DNA of 47,096 nucleotides from positions 1 through 47,096 of the forward strand of contig CAKPGL010000005.1 of assembly GCA_934154785.1 (NCBI GenBank). Direction: 5' to 3'. The translations under genes were made by a program, and so were the position numbers. The notes beneath the pieces are model-generated. The model did not search any database. It had not been told where the DNA came from and saw only the letters and a program-made list of their open reading frames with translations. This DNA comes from an uncultured Bacilli bacterium (GTDB lineage Bacteria; Bacillota_I; Bacilli_A; RF39; UBA660). Position 1 is the stretch's first letter. Each line of letters begins with the position of its first letter. Of this stretch, positions 1-8,412 are shown piece by piece.

Positions 1-1511
1 ATAAAGAGGCTGTAACTCCAGAAGATTATGTGACATTAATCAGAGATTATTGCATTCAATATAATGAATGGCCAAAACAACATGACACAAAAAAAGTACA
101 CTTGGATTCTGGTATCTCTAAGACAAGTAATCAATTAACAATGTGGCTAAATAATACTTCAGGATATAGCAAAGGCAATTTTAAATATGATGAAACATTA
201 AAAAATATATTAGATGACTTAAAAGAAAAATATTATAAAGAGGCTGTAACTCCAGAAGATTATGTGACATTAATCAGAGATTACTGCATTCAATATAATG
301 AATGGCCAAAATATGCCGACACGAAAGAAATACAATTGACTTCTGGTATATCTAAAACAGGTGGACAGTTGGCACTATGGTTACAATGGTCAGGATATAA
401 TAGGAATGATTTTAAATACGACAAATCATTAAAAAGTACGTTAGATGACTTGAAAGAAAAATATTATGGAATAGTTATAACACCAGAAAATTATGTAGAA
501 TTAATCCATAAATATTGCATTCAATATAATGAATGGCCAAAACAACGTGACACAAAAGAAGTACAATTGACTTCTGGTATATCTAAAACAGGCGGACAGT
601 TGGCACTATGGTTACAAGGTTCAGGATATAATAGGAATGATTTTAAATACGACAAATCATTAAAAAGTACGTTAGATGACTTGAAAGAAAAATATTATGG
701 AATAGTTATAACACCAGAAAATTATGTAGAATTAATCCATAAATATTGCATTCAATATAATGAATGGCCAAAACAACGTGACACAAAAGAAGTACAATTG
801 ACTTCTGGTATATCTAAAACAGGCGGACAGTTGGCACTATGGTTACAAGGTTCAGGATATAATAGGAATGATTTTAAATACGACAAATCATTAAAAAGTA
901 CGTTAGATGACTTGAAAGAAAAATATTATGGAATAGTTATAACACCAGAAAATTATGTAGAATTAATCCATAAATATTGCATTCAATATAATGAATGGCC
1001 AAAACAACGTGACACAAAAGAAGTACAATTGACTTCTGGTATATCTAAAACAGGCGGACAGTTGGCACTATGGTTACAAGGTTCAGGATATAATAGGAAT
1101 GATTTTAAATACGACAAATCATTAAAAAGTACGTTAGATGACTTGAAAGAAAAATATTATGGAATAGTTATAACACCAGAAAATTATGTAGAATTAATCA
1201 AAAATTATTGCATTCAATATAATGAATGGCCGAAACAACATGACACAAAAGAAGTACACTTGGATTTTGGTATCTCTAAGACAAGTAATCAATTAGCAGT
1301 GTGGCTAAGACGTTCAGAATATAACAAAGGCAATTTTAAATATGGTGAATCATTAAAAAATATATTAGATGACTTACAAAAGCAATATTATAAGGCTAAG
1401 AATAATTATGATAATATTGATCAGATAACTAGTGCTGATAGCCATTTTCAAAAAGTTGTTCATAGCATAGAAAATAGTATGGAGGATAAAAGTGGAAGAA
1501 AATTACATTAA
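1..1511 (+). CDS. Tandem-repeat protein, 5'-truncated by the window edge
   Basis: The reading frame is open to base 3, so the protein begins outside the window; the GTG at 30 lies inside a repeat and is not a credible start. It consists of about six 77-78 residue repeats, each with a Y-C-I-Q-Y-N-E-W-P core, a G-I-S-K-T turn, an L-x-x-W-L motif and an F-K-Y-x-x-x-L-K-x-x-L-D-D-L tail. The core recurs at 51, 285, 516, 747, 978 and 1209; the first step is 234 bp and the rest are 231 bp. Units 3 to 5 look identical at DNA level. The pattern of aromatic residue, WP, L-x-x-WL and a closing Leu-rich helix recalls helicase-associated (HA) repeats, but that match is by eye. A non-repetitive acidic tail of about 45 residues ends the protein. 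Function unknown. Confidence 0.85.
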   Translation, partial: KEAVTPEDYVTLIRDYCIQYNEWPKQHDTKKVHLDSGISKTSNQLTMWLNNTSGYSKGNFKYDETLKNILDDLKEKYYKEAVTPEDYVTLIRDYCIQYNEWPKYADTKEIQLTSGISKTGGQLALWLQWSGYNRNDFKYDKSLKSTLDDLKEKYYGIVITPENYVELIHKYCIQYNEWPKQRDTKEVQLTSGISKTGGQLALWLQGSGYNRNDFKYDKSLKSTLDDLKEKYYGIVITPENYVELIHKYCIQYNEWPKQRDTKEVQLTSGISKTGGQLALWLQGSGYNRNDFKYDKSLKSTLDDLKEKYYGIVITPENYVELIHKYCIQYNEWPKQRDTKEVQLTSGISKTGGQLALWLQGSGYNRNDFKYDKSLKSTLDDLKEKYYGIVITPENYVELIKNYCIQYNEWPKQHDTKEVHLDFGISKTSNQLAVWLRRSEYNKGNFKYGESLKNILDDLQKQYYKAKNNYDNIDQITSADSHFQKVVHSIENSMEDKSGRKLH

Positions 1512-1743
1512 TTTAATAGCAGCATTTAAAGGATTAGAAATTGAAGATAAAAAAGAAGAAATATTGAAAAAAATGTATGAATTAATTCAACTATTATATT
1601 TAGAAAATAAAAAAATAGATAATTTTAACACTCCATTAGGTATTCTAAAGGAATATAGTGATGATGATTCATATTATGATTTATTATTTTCATATGTAAT
1701 GACTTTAAGAGAAGAAAACGCTAAGTTAATAGAAAAATTATAA
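1492..1743 (+). CDS. Small acidic helical protein, coupled to the repeat protein
   Basis: This 83-residue protein starts with GTG at 1492, inside the last codons of the repeat protein, with a good ribosome site (GGAGG, about 6 nt upstream). The 20-bp overlap suggests translational coupling and a shared role. It is Glu/Lys/Leu/Tyr-rich, probably all helical, with a short D-rich stretch near the middle and no Cys, signal peptide or membrane segment. I do not recognise the family. A strong terminator follows 13 bases after the stop, so the repeat gene and this one close a transcription unit. Confidence 0.7.
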   Translation: MEENYINLIAAFKGLEIEDKKEEILKKMYELIQLLYLENKKIDNFNTPLGILKEYSDDDSYYDLLFSYVMTLREENAKLIEKL

Positions 1744-1755
1744 TAATTTTTTAAG

Positions 1756-1781
1756 GAATGGTAAACACCGTTCTTTTTTTT
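1756..1781 (+). terminator. Intrinsic terminator after the repeat-protein unit
   Basis: A 7-bp stem (GAATGGT / ACCGTTC, one G-U pair) with an AAAC loop is followed by eight T. It separates the repeat unit from mutL. Confidence 0.85.
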
Positions 1782-1793
1782 ATCATTTATATC

Positions 1794-1802
1794 TGTTATA
1801 AT
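1794..1802 (+). promoter_or_regulatory. mutL promoter, extended -10
   Basis: TGTTATAAT fits the extended -10 consensus TGnTATAAT and ends 22 nt before the mutL ATG. No good -35 is visible; the -35 position falls in the T-run of the preceding terminator. Confidence 0.65.
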
Positions 1803-1824
1803 ATTTATAAGAAAGAGTGATACT

Positions 1825-3633
1825 ATGGCAGTAATAAAAATAATGGATGAACTACTTGCTAATAAAATAGCGGCTGGTGAAGTAGTTGAAAAATGTGCAT
1901 CAGTTGTAAAAGAATTAGTTGAAAATAGTATTGATGCTAATTCTACAGAAATAAAAGTTGAGTTAATTGAAGCAGGAACTAAAGAAATAAAAGTTACTGA
2001 TAATGGTAAGGGAATGGATAGAGAAGATGCTACTTTAGCATTTTACCGTCATGCAACTAGTAAATTAAAAAAAGAAGAAGATTTATATCGTATTATGACA
2101 CTAGGCTTTCGTGGGGAAGCACTTGCTTCCATTGCTAGTGTTAGTGATGTTACTCTAAAAACATCACAAGGAGATATTGGTACTATAGTACATATTAAGG
2201 GTGGTATAACTTTAGAAGTTGCAAGTGGTGATGCTAGACAGGGTACTATTATTTGTGTAAGAGATTTATTTTATAATACTCCAGCTCGTCTTAAACATAT
2301 GAAAAGTTTATATACAGAACTGGCTAATATCACTGATTATATGAATAAAATAGCATTATCCCATCCAGAAATTAGATTTACTTTAATTAATAATGATAGC
2401 GTTATCTTAAGAACTGATGGCTCTAATAATTTACTTAAAACAATACACGCTATTTATGGAACAGAAGTAAGTAGAAATATGTTAGAAATCAGTGGTGAAA
2501 ATGATGATTATGAAATAAATGGTTTTATTAGTATGCCATTTATTCAAAGATCAAATAGAAATCATATTGTAACATTAGTAAATGGGAGAGTCGTTCGTAA
2601 TCAAGAATTAAATAAGACAATAAATGATGCCTATCACTCTTATAAACCAGATAATAGATATCCTATCGTGGTAATTGATATTACTGTAGATCCTAGTTTA
2701 ATCGATGTAAATATTCACCCAACAAAAATGGATATTAAGTTTTCTAATATGGAAGAACTACTTAATTTAGTTACTACTTGTATTAGAGAAAAAATAGGTA
2801 AAAAGAATTTAATTCCGGAAATAGATGTAAAAAAAGAGCCTATTAAAGAAGATATTAAACCTAAATATGAAGAAATTACTTTAGATTTAAATAGGGTAGA
2901 AGAACCAGAAATTTACTATAAGCCTGTAATGACTAATGAAGATTTTATAGAAAAAACATCTGATAAGGTAAAAGAAAATGTAAAAGTAGAAATAAAAGAA
3001 GAGATTACAGAGGAAATTGAAGAGAAAAAAGCCTTATTACCAGAAATGTATCCTGTAGGTGTTGTTCACGGTACATATATTATTTGTCAAAATGAAAAAG
3101 GAATGTATCTAATAGATCAACATGCCGCTAAAGAAAGAATAAATTATGAGTATTATAAATATAAATTAGGTCATCCAACCAATAATTCTATTCCTTTATT
3201 ATTTCCTTTTAATATTGAATTATCTAATCAAGAATTTATTATTTTAAAAGAAAACTTTGATTTATTAAAGTCTATGAATTTTGATATTGAAGAGTTTGGG
3301 GTAAATTCTATTGTAGTTAAAGCTCATCCCGTATGGTTACCTAAAGGTTTTGAAGAAGAAGCGACTCGCAAGATAATGGAGATAATTGTTCACGAAGAAA
3401 AGAACTTTTCTATTGAGAAGTTTAATGAAAAGATTGCAACTATGATGAGCTGTAAACTAGCTATTAAAGCAAATGAAAATATTAGTTTAGAAGAAATGGA
3501 AAGTTTAATTAATGATTTAAGGAAATGCAATAATCCTTATAACTGTCCACATGGTAGACCAACTACTGTATATTATTCAAATTATGATTTAGAGAAATTA
3601 TTTAAACGTAGTGGCTTTGATAATATTGTATAA
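1825..3633 (+). CDS. mutL: DNA mismatch repair protein MutL
   Basis: MutL couples mismatch recognition by MutS to strand incision. The N-terminal GHKL ATPase shows ENSIDA (E33-A38), DNGKGM (59-64) and GFRGEAL (94-100). A Lys/Glu-rich linker covers about residues 330-405. The C-terminal domain has the endonuclease motif DQHA-x2-E-x4-E (D431, E437, E442), then S-C-K and CPHGRPT (574-580) and a terminal F-K-R. This is therefore the nicking type of MutL used by bacteria without MutH. At 602 residues it has normal length. The ATG at 1825 has a promoter 22 nt upstream. mutS lies about 37 kb away on the other strand, whereas the two are adjacent in many Firmicutes. Confidence 0.97.
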   Translation: MAVIKIMDELLANKIAAGEVVEKCASVVKELVENSIDANSTEIKVELIEAGTKEIKVTDNGKGMDREDATLAFYRHATSKLKKEEDLYRIMTLGFRGEALASIASVSDVTLKTSQGDIGTIVHIKGGITLEVASGDARQGTIICVRDLFYNTPARLKHMKSLYTELANITDYMNKIALSHPEIRFTLINNDSVILRTDGSNNLLKTIHAIYGTEVSRNMLEISGENDDYEINGFISMPFIQRSNRNHIVTLVNGRVVRNQELNKTINDAYHSYKPDNRYPIVVIDITVDPSLIDVNIHPTKMDIKFSNMEELLNLVTTCIREKIGKKNLIPEIDVKKEPIKEDIKPKYEEITLDLNRVEEPEIYYKPVMTNEDFIEKTSDKVKENVKVEIKEEITEEIEEKKALLPEMYPVGVVHGTYIICQNEKGMYLIDQHAAKERINYEYYKYKLGHPTNNSIPLLFPFNIELSNQEFIILKENFDLLKSMNFDIEEFGVNSIVVKAHPVWLPKGFEEEATRKIMEIIVHEEKNFSIEKFNEKIATMMSCKLAIKANENISLEEMESLINDLRKCNNPYNCPHGRPTTVYYSNYDLEKLFKRSGFDNIV

Positions 3634-3644
3634 AGGAGTTAGTA

Positions 3645-4481
3645 ATGGAAGAGTATAAAGAAATAGAAAGAAGTATTATAAAGAAATATCGTAAAGATAT
3701 TTGGAGTAAATTTGTAAAGGCTGTTCAAGATTATGAATTATTAGAAGAAAATGACAATGTTATGGTTTGCATTAGTGGTGGTAAAGACTCTTTTTTATTA
3801 GCAAAATGTATACAGGAAATACAAAGACATGGAAAAATTAAATTTAATGCTCACTACGTAGTGATGGATCCAGGCTATAAAGATATTAATAAAAATTTGA
3901 TAATTTCTAATGCTAAAAAATTAAATGTTCCAATAGAAATTTTTGAAAGTGATATTTTTAATGTAGTGGATGTTATTGCTACTAAAAGCCCTTGTTACCT
4001 TTGTGCAAGAATGCGTAGAGGGTATTTATATAGTAAAGCTAAAGAGTTAGGTTGTAATAAAATTGCTTTAGGTCATCACTTTGATGACGTTATAGAAACA
4101 ACATTACTTTCTATGTTTTATGGAGCGGAGATCAAAACTATGATGCCTAAATTACATTCTGAAAATTTTGAAGGGTTAGAATTAATTAGACCGCTTTATC
4201 TTGTAAAAGAGGATGATATTATTTCTTGGAAAAACGCTAATAATCTAACATTTATTAATTGTGCTTGTCGTTTTACTGAAAAAAGTGCTATAGATAATAG
4301 TGTAAGTAAGAGAAAGGAAATGAAAGAATTAATTAAAAATTTACGAAAAATAAATAAAGAAATGGATCATAATATCTTTAAAGCTTTAGATAATATTAAT
4401 TTAAATTGTGTATTGGGAACTAAAAAAGACGGCATATATAAAAGTTTTTTAGAAGAATACAATAAAACAACACAAATATAA
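3645..4481 (+). CDS. TtcA-family tRNA 2-thiolation protein (PP-loop ATPase)
   Basis: This 278-residue PP-loop protein has the adenylation motif SGGKDS (44-49), GHHFDD (143-148) and a C-x-x-C pair (C117, C120), plus a C-A-C at 206-208. TtcA uses two such Cys and a third one to bind a 4Fe-4S cluster, and thiolates C32 of tRNA. Family membership is clear. Whether the target here is C32 or another base is not shown, because Gram-positive TtcA-like proteins are a mixed group. It starts 11 bases after mutL and probably shares its transcript. The ribosome site is AAGGAG. Confidence 0.85.
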   Translation: MEEYKEIERSIIKKYRKDIWSKFVKAVQDYELLEENDNVMVCISGGKDSFLLAKCIQEIQRHGKIKFNAHYVVMDPGYKDINKNLIISNAKKLNVPIEIFESDIFNVVDVIATKSPCYLCARMRRGYLYSKAKELGCNKIALGHHFDDVIETTLLSMFYGAEIKTMMPKLHSENFEGLELIRPLYLVKEDDIISWKNANNLTFINCACRFTEKSAIDNSVSKRKEMKELIKNLRKINKEMDHNIFKALDNINLNCVLGTKKDGIYKSFLEEYNKTTQI

Positions 4482-4521
4482 GAAAATAAATGAGTTTTAC
4501 ATTTATTTTTTTTCTATTATT

Positions 4522-4530
4522 TGCTATAAT
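4522..4530 (+). promoter_or_regulatory. proS promoter, extended -10
   Basis: TGCTATAAT, a perfect TGnTATAAT, ends 20 nt before the proS ATG. Nothing resembling TTGACA is properly spaced upstream. Confidence 0.7.
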
Positions 4531-4550
4531 TAAATGCAGGAGTTGATAAT

Positions 4551-5975
4551 ATGGCTAATAAAGCAATTACAAGTAGAGATGTTGATTTTGCTGCTTGGTA
4601 TACAGATGTTGTAAAAGCTGCTCATCTTGCAAGTTATTCTAATGTAAAAGGATGTATTATCTTAGAACCAAATGGTTACGCTATTTGGGAGAGAATGCAA
4701 CAAGAATTAGATAGAATGTTTAAAGAAACTGGGCATAAAAATGTAGCAATGCCAATGTTAATACCAGAAAACCTTATGAAAAAAGAAGGGGAATTAATAA
4801 ACGGATTTGCACCAGAAGTAGCTTGGGTAACAATGGGAGGACAAAAGGAACTAGAAGAACGTATGTGTATTCGTCCTACTAGTGAAACTTTATTTAGTGA
4901 TTATTATTCTAGCGTAGTAAAATCTTATCGTGATTTACCTTTAAAATATAATCAATGGTGTAGTGTAATGCGTTGGGAAAAAGAAACTAGACCATTCTTA
5001 AGAAGTCGTGAATTTTGGTGGCAAGAAGGTCATACAGTACATGCTACAAGCGTTGAGGCTGAGGAAGAAACTAAAAGAATGCTAAACGTATATAAAACAT
5101 TCTTTGAAGAATTTTTAGCAATTAGTCCAATTACTGGTAAAAAAACAGAAAAAGAAAAATTTGCCGGGGCAGAATATTCTCTTACTATAGAAGCATTAAT
5201 GTATAATGGTGTATCTTTGCAATCTGGTACTAGTCATTATTTTGGTCAAAAGTTTTCTAAGGCTTATAATATAGAGTTTTTAAATAAAGAAAATAAATTA
5301 GAAAATGCTTATCAAACTTCTTGGGGTGTATCATCTCGTATGATTGGTGCTTTAATAATGGTACATAGTGATGATGATGGATTAGTTCTTCCACCTAAAA
5401 TAGCGCCAACTCAAGTAGTTATTATACCTATTGGTAGTGATGATAAAGTAAAAGATATTACAAATGATATATATTCTAAATTAAATAGTGCTAATATTAG
5501 AATTAATATTGATAATACTGAAAAGACACCAGGATTTAAATTTGCGGAAGCAGAAGTTAATGGTATACCAGTACGTGTTGAAATAGGACCTCGTGATTTA
5601 GAAAATAATGAAATTACTTTAGCACGTCGTGATACTAAAGAAAAGATAAAAGTTTCTTTAAATGAAGATATAGTTAGTGTTATAAATAATCTTTTAAATG
5701 ATATTCAAACTAACTTATATAACAAGGCTTTAGAAAGAAGAAATAGCCAAACTTATGAAGCCCACACTTTAGATGAAGTAAAAGATATAATGGATAATCA
5801 TCCAGGTTTTGTTAAAGCAATGTGGTGTGGCAGTGAAGAATGTGAGTTAAAAATGAAAGAGATTCGTGGTACAAAATCTCGCTGTATCTTGGAGCATGAA
5901 AAACCTATAGATGATAAATGTATTGTTTGTGGTAAACCTGCAAAAGACTTAGTTGTTTGGGGAATACAATATTAG
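4551..5975 (+). CDS. proS: Prolyl-tRNA synthetase, eukaryote/archaea-type
   Basis: Charges tRNA-Pro. The protein is the short class II form (474 residues) without the bacterial INS editing insertion. Motif 2 is the stretch R-W-E-K-E-T-R-P-F with the following R-S-R-E-F-W-W-Q-E-G-H; motif 3 lies near H-S-D-D-D-G-L-V-L-P-P. The anticodon domain is followed by a C-terminal zinc-binding region with C-G-S-E-E-C and, about 35 residues on, C-I-V-C-G; it ends in a Tyr, as in this subtype. The editing domain is absent here, and a free-standing YbaK-type deacylase occurs at 28489-28977, which could clear mischarged tRNA-Pro (inference). The stop codon sits in the loop of its own terminator. Confidence 0.96.
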   Translation: MANKAITSRDVDFAAWYTDVVKAAHLASYSNVKGCIILEPNGYAIWERMQQELDRMFKETGHKNVAMPMLIPENLMKKEGELINGFAPEVAWVTMGGQKELEERMCIRPTSETLFSDYYSSVVKSYRDLPLKYNQWCSVMRWEKETRPFLRSREFWWQEGHTVHATSVEAEEETKRMLNVYKTFFEEFLAISPITGKKTEKEKFAGAEYSLTIEALMYNGVSLQSGTSHYFGQKFSKAYNIEFLNKENKLENAYQTSWGVSSRMIGALIMVHSDDDGLVLPPKIAPTQVVIIPIGSDDKVKDITNDIYSKLNSANIRINIDNTEKTPGFKFAEAEVNGIPVRVEIGPRDLENNEITLARRDTKEKIKVSLNEDIVSVINNLLNDIQTNLYNKALERRNSQTYEAHTLDEVKDIMDNHPGFVKAMWCGSEECELKMKEIRGTKSRCILEHEKPIDDKCIVCGKPAKDLVVWGIQY

Positions 5976-5990
5976 TTGTATTCTCTTTTT
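5962..5990 (+). terminator. proS terminator, stop codon in the loop
   Basis: An 8-bp perfect stem (GAATACAA / TTGTATTC) has its left arm inside proS and the TAG stop (5973-5975) in its loop. A T-rich run follows. Confidence 0.85.
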
Positions 5991-6120
5991 TAAAAAATAA
6001 TTATAAATACTAAAAATATTGAACATCTTAATTAGCAAATCCAGAAAATAAATATTTTTTATTATATAACAAAAAATAAAAATAATTTAGTTTTAAATGG
6101 TAGTATAATCTTGTTATTTT

Positions 6121-6129
6121 TGCTATAAT
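6121..6129 (+). promoter_or_regulatory. holA promoter, extended -10
   Basis: TGCTATAAT, identical to the proS element, ends 20 nt before the ATG at 6150. A second TATAAT lies at 6104-6109. The remaining upstream gap after proS is plain AT-rich DNA. Confidence 0.7.
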
Positions 6130-6149
6130 TATTTCAGGAGTAAGATAAT

Positions 6150-7100
6150 ATGATATATGCTTTTTATGGTAATGAACCATTTTTGATAAATAAAGAAATA
6201 AATAAGATAATTAAAGATAATAATATTTCTGATTTTAATATAAGTAATTATGATTTAAGTGAATTTAGTCTGCAAGATATAATTGATGATGCTTTAACTG
6301 TATCTTTATTTGATGAAAAAAAAGCGATTGTTGTAAATAATGCATACATCTTTACTGGTACAGCTGTAAAAAAAGATAAAGAAGATAACTTGGATACTTT
6401 ATTAGAATATTTTGAACACATTAATCCAGATACTGTCATAATATTTATTAGTAACAGTGAAAAATTAGATGAACGAAAAAAGATTGTTAAAGCATTACAT
6501 AAGTGCGCTAATATAAAAGAATTTTCTAAAAGCGCTAATCCTAATAATATTGTAAAAGAATGGTTAAAAGATTATCAAATTGATTATAAAGATATAAATT
6601 TACTTATTGATAGAGTAGGTACTAACTTAGGCATTTTAGAGCAGGAAGTAGAAAAAATAAAAATATATAAAGATCAAGATAAAAAAATAACTAAGGAGGA
6701 TATATTAAATACTACTACTAAGAATATTGATGTTGATATATTTGAATTGATAAATAAGATTGTTGAACATGATACAGAACATGCGATTGAAATATATTAT
6801 GAAATGTTAAAAAGAAATGAAGAACCAATTAAAATACTTATTATACTTGCTAATCAATTTCGTATTATGTACCAAGCTAAAGAACTTTATAGTAAAGGTT
6901 ATAGTGGTAATGATATAGCAAAAATACTAGATATACATCCTTATAGAATAAAGCTTGCTCTTGAAAAAAATTATAAGTATAGTAGTAAAAAATTATTATC
7001 ATATTTAGAAGCTTTAGCAAATTTAGACTATAGTATTAAAACTGGCATGATTGACGCCTCTTTAGGATTAGAATTGTTTATTATGGAAGGAAATGTTTAA
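6150..7100 (+). CDS. holA: DNA polymerase III delta subunit
   Basis: Delta opens the beta clamp within the clamp-loader complex. The 316-residue protein begins with the hallmark F-Y-G-N-E-P-F-L strand-loop, which in delta is a degenerate P-loop. The AAA-like region contains L-F-D-E-K-K-A-I-V-V-N-N (about 51-62) and the S-N-S-E-K-L-D-E-R-K-K segment. A helical collar domain fills the second half. Length and order match HolA/YqeN of Firmicutes. The stop overlaps the next start by one base (TAATG), so it is translated together with the carboxypeptidase gene. Confidence 0.92.
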   Translation: MIYAFYGNEPFLINKEINKIIKDNNISDFNISNYDLSEFSLQDIIDDALTVSLFDEKKAIVVNNAYIFTGTAVKKDKEDNLDTLLEYFEHINPDTVIIFISNSEKLDERKKIVKALHKCANIKEFSKSANPNNIVKEWLKDYQIDYKDINLLIDRVGTNLGILEQEVEKIKIYKDQDKKITKEDILNTTTKNIDVDIFELINKIVEHDTEHAIEIYYEMLKRNEEPIKILIILANQFRIMYQAKELYSKGYSGNDIAKILDIHPYRIKLALEKNYKYSSKKLLSYLEALANLDYSIKTGMIDASLGLELFIMEGNV

Positions 7101-7981
7101 TGAAAAAGATAATTATTATATTTTTATTATTATTGTGTATAGGTGGAGGGGCTTTCTTTTATCAATATAAATTTAATAACAAAAAAACAGAGGGACCTAA
7201 GACAGAAGAACCAAATGAAGAACCTAATATTTATGCCTCTTATAATGAAGAGGAAATGAACTATTTAAATAATTTAATGGGATTAAAATACTACGATGAA
7301 ACTAAAATAGATAGATACCTTAATTATATGAATAGTGATAAATATTCTTACGAAGAAGTTATTCGTGTTGTTAATACTAATAATGATTTAGAGTACTTTA
7401 CGGATTCTGTTAGTGCTAATCTAGAAGATGATTTATTAATACTTGTAAATAAATATAATGTTTTAGATGAAAATTATAAACCTGATGATTTAAAAAAAGT
7501 AAATAGTAATTATTCTTACTGGGGTGAATTACGTGAAGAAGCAGCTGATGCCTTTCTAACTATGGCTAAAGCAGCTAGTAAAGAAGGCTTAAAGCTAATT
7601 AATACCTCACCATTTCGGAGTTATGAATTACAAACTAAACTTTATGAAGGTTACTCTAAAAGAGATGGAAAAGCAGCCGCGGATAGATATTCTGCTCGTC
7701 CAGGTTTTTCTGAACATCAAACAGGTTTAGCTACTGATATAGTAAGCCCTACATCAGGACTAGATGATTTTGAAACTACTAAAGAATTTACTTGGTTAAA
7801 AAGTAATTCTTATAAATATGGTTTTATTTTAAGATATAAAAAGGGCATGGAATATATTACTGGTTATATGTATGAACCTTGGCATTACCGTTATGTAGGA
7901 TTAGATGCCGCTAAAACAATATATGAAAATGATTTAACTTTTGAAGAATATTATTATTACTACGTTAAAAAATCTGTATAA
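7100..7981 (+). CDS. VanY/DdcY-type D-Ala-D-Ala carboxypeptidase
   Basis: A zinc peptidase (M15B) that trims the terminal D-Ala of peptidoglycan stem peptides outside the membrane. An N-terminal membrane anchor (about residues 4-21) is followed by a Glu/Pro-rich spacer. The catalytic domain has S-x-H-x-x-G-x-A-x-D (S204, H206, D213) and E-P-W-H-Y-R (E259, H262), giving the zinc ligands and general base of the family. It overlaps holA by one base. With no vancomycin-resistance genes nearby it is probably a housekeeping wall enzyme. A strong hairpin overlaps its last codons. Confidence 0.9.
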   Translation: MKKIIIIFLLLLCIGGGAFFYQYKFNNKKTEGPKTEEPNEEPNIYASYNEEEMNYLNNLMGLKYYDETKIDRYLNYMNSDKYSYEEVIRVVNTNNDLEYFTDSVSANLEDDLLILVNKYNVLDENYKPDDLKKVNSNYSYWGELREEAADAFLTMAKAASKEGLKLINTSPFRSYELQTKLYEGYSKRDGKAAADRYSARPGFSEHQTGLATDIVSPTSGLDDFETTKEFTWLKSNSYKYGFILRYKKGMEYITGYMYEPWHYRYVGLDAAKTIYENDLTFEEYYYYYVKKSV

Positions 7982-8000
7982 TTTCTATACAGATTTTAAT
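7969..8000 (+). terminator. Terminator of the holA-carboxypeptidase unit
   Basis: A 12-bp perfect stem (AAAATCTGTATA with its complement) has a 5-base loop. The TAA stop at 7979-7981 spans the end of the left arm and the loop. The T-rich tail is moderate. Confidence 0.8.
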
Positions 8001-8016
8001 TTTAGTAAAAACTATT

Positions 8017-8382
8017 GGTTGATTGTCAAATAGTGTGTGTAGACACAAATAAGTGATAATTAATCTTATGAAGTTAACGCTAAAGCGTTGGCTTTTTTTC
8101 TATTAATTTTAATTAATCCTTTACATATCATAATTCTAGCTTTGAATCTTCTAAATGATCTAAAACCAAAAGCTATTCTTTTTAATACTTTTATAAAATT
8201 TAATATTATTATCTTTCAATTCTAACATTTCTATAATATAATTTAATTCAGACATATAAGTACCTTTTTTCATGTTTGTTTCGACACTTACATTGTATCA
8301 AGATTAAACTTATATGTCTTTTATTATGAAAAAAGTGCATATAATGTTTTTACACATTACACACACTAAAAATTATACAACC
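8017..8382. mobile_element. 366-bp inverted-repeat element, deleted ISL3-like IS
   Basis: The 25-bp ends (8017-8041 and 8358-8382) are inverted copies of each other: both begin GGTTG and end TAGTGTGTGTA, with a variable middle. Between them lie only the first and last parts of a transposase (8066-8255, minus). It fills the gap between the convergent ends of the carboxypeptidase gene and rarA. I could not see a convincing target duplication. It looks like a non-autonomous, MITE-like derivative of an ISL3-family element; family assignment is by eye. Confidence 0.7.
8066..8255 (-). pseudogene. ISL3-family transposase remnant, internal deletion
   Basis: Reading minus from 8255, the frame gives MSELNYIIEMLELKDNNIKF, which resembles the N-terminus of ISL3 transposases. 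After a -1/+1 shift it gives F-G-F-R-S-F-R-R-F-K-A-R-I, resembling their extreme C-terminus, and stops at 8066-8068. About 300-400 residues of a normal transposase are missing, including all catalytic Asp/Glu residues, so it cannot encode an active enzyme. A palindrome AACGC-TAAA-GCGTT with a T-run (about 8074-8099) overlaps the 3' end. Confidence 0.65.
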
Positions 8383-8412
8383 ATTCTTCGGAACTAGAGT
8401 TTTTTATTATGT

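Noticed and set aside
30..1511. GTG at 30 as the true start of the repeat protein
   Set aside because: The frame is open upstream with repeat sequence continuing, and there is no ribosome site.
1..1511. CRISPR array or satellite DNA
   Set aside because: Repeats are 231 bp, in frame and coding; there are no short repeats with unique spacers.
6248..6439. Minus-strand frame inside holA
   Set aside because: Shadow of a clear gene; no ribosome site.
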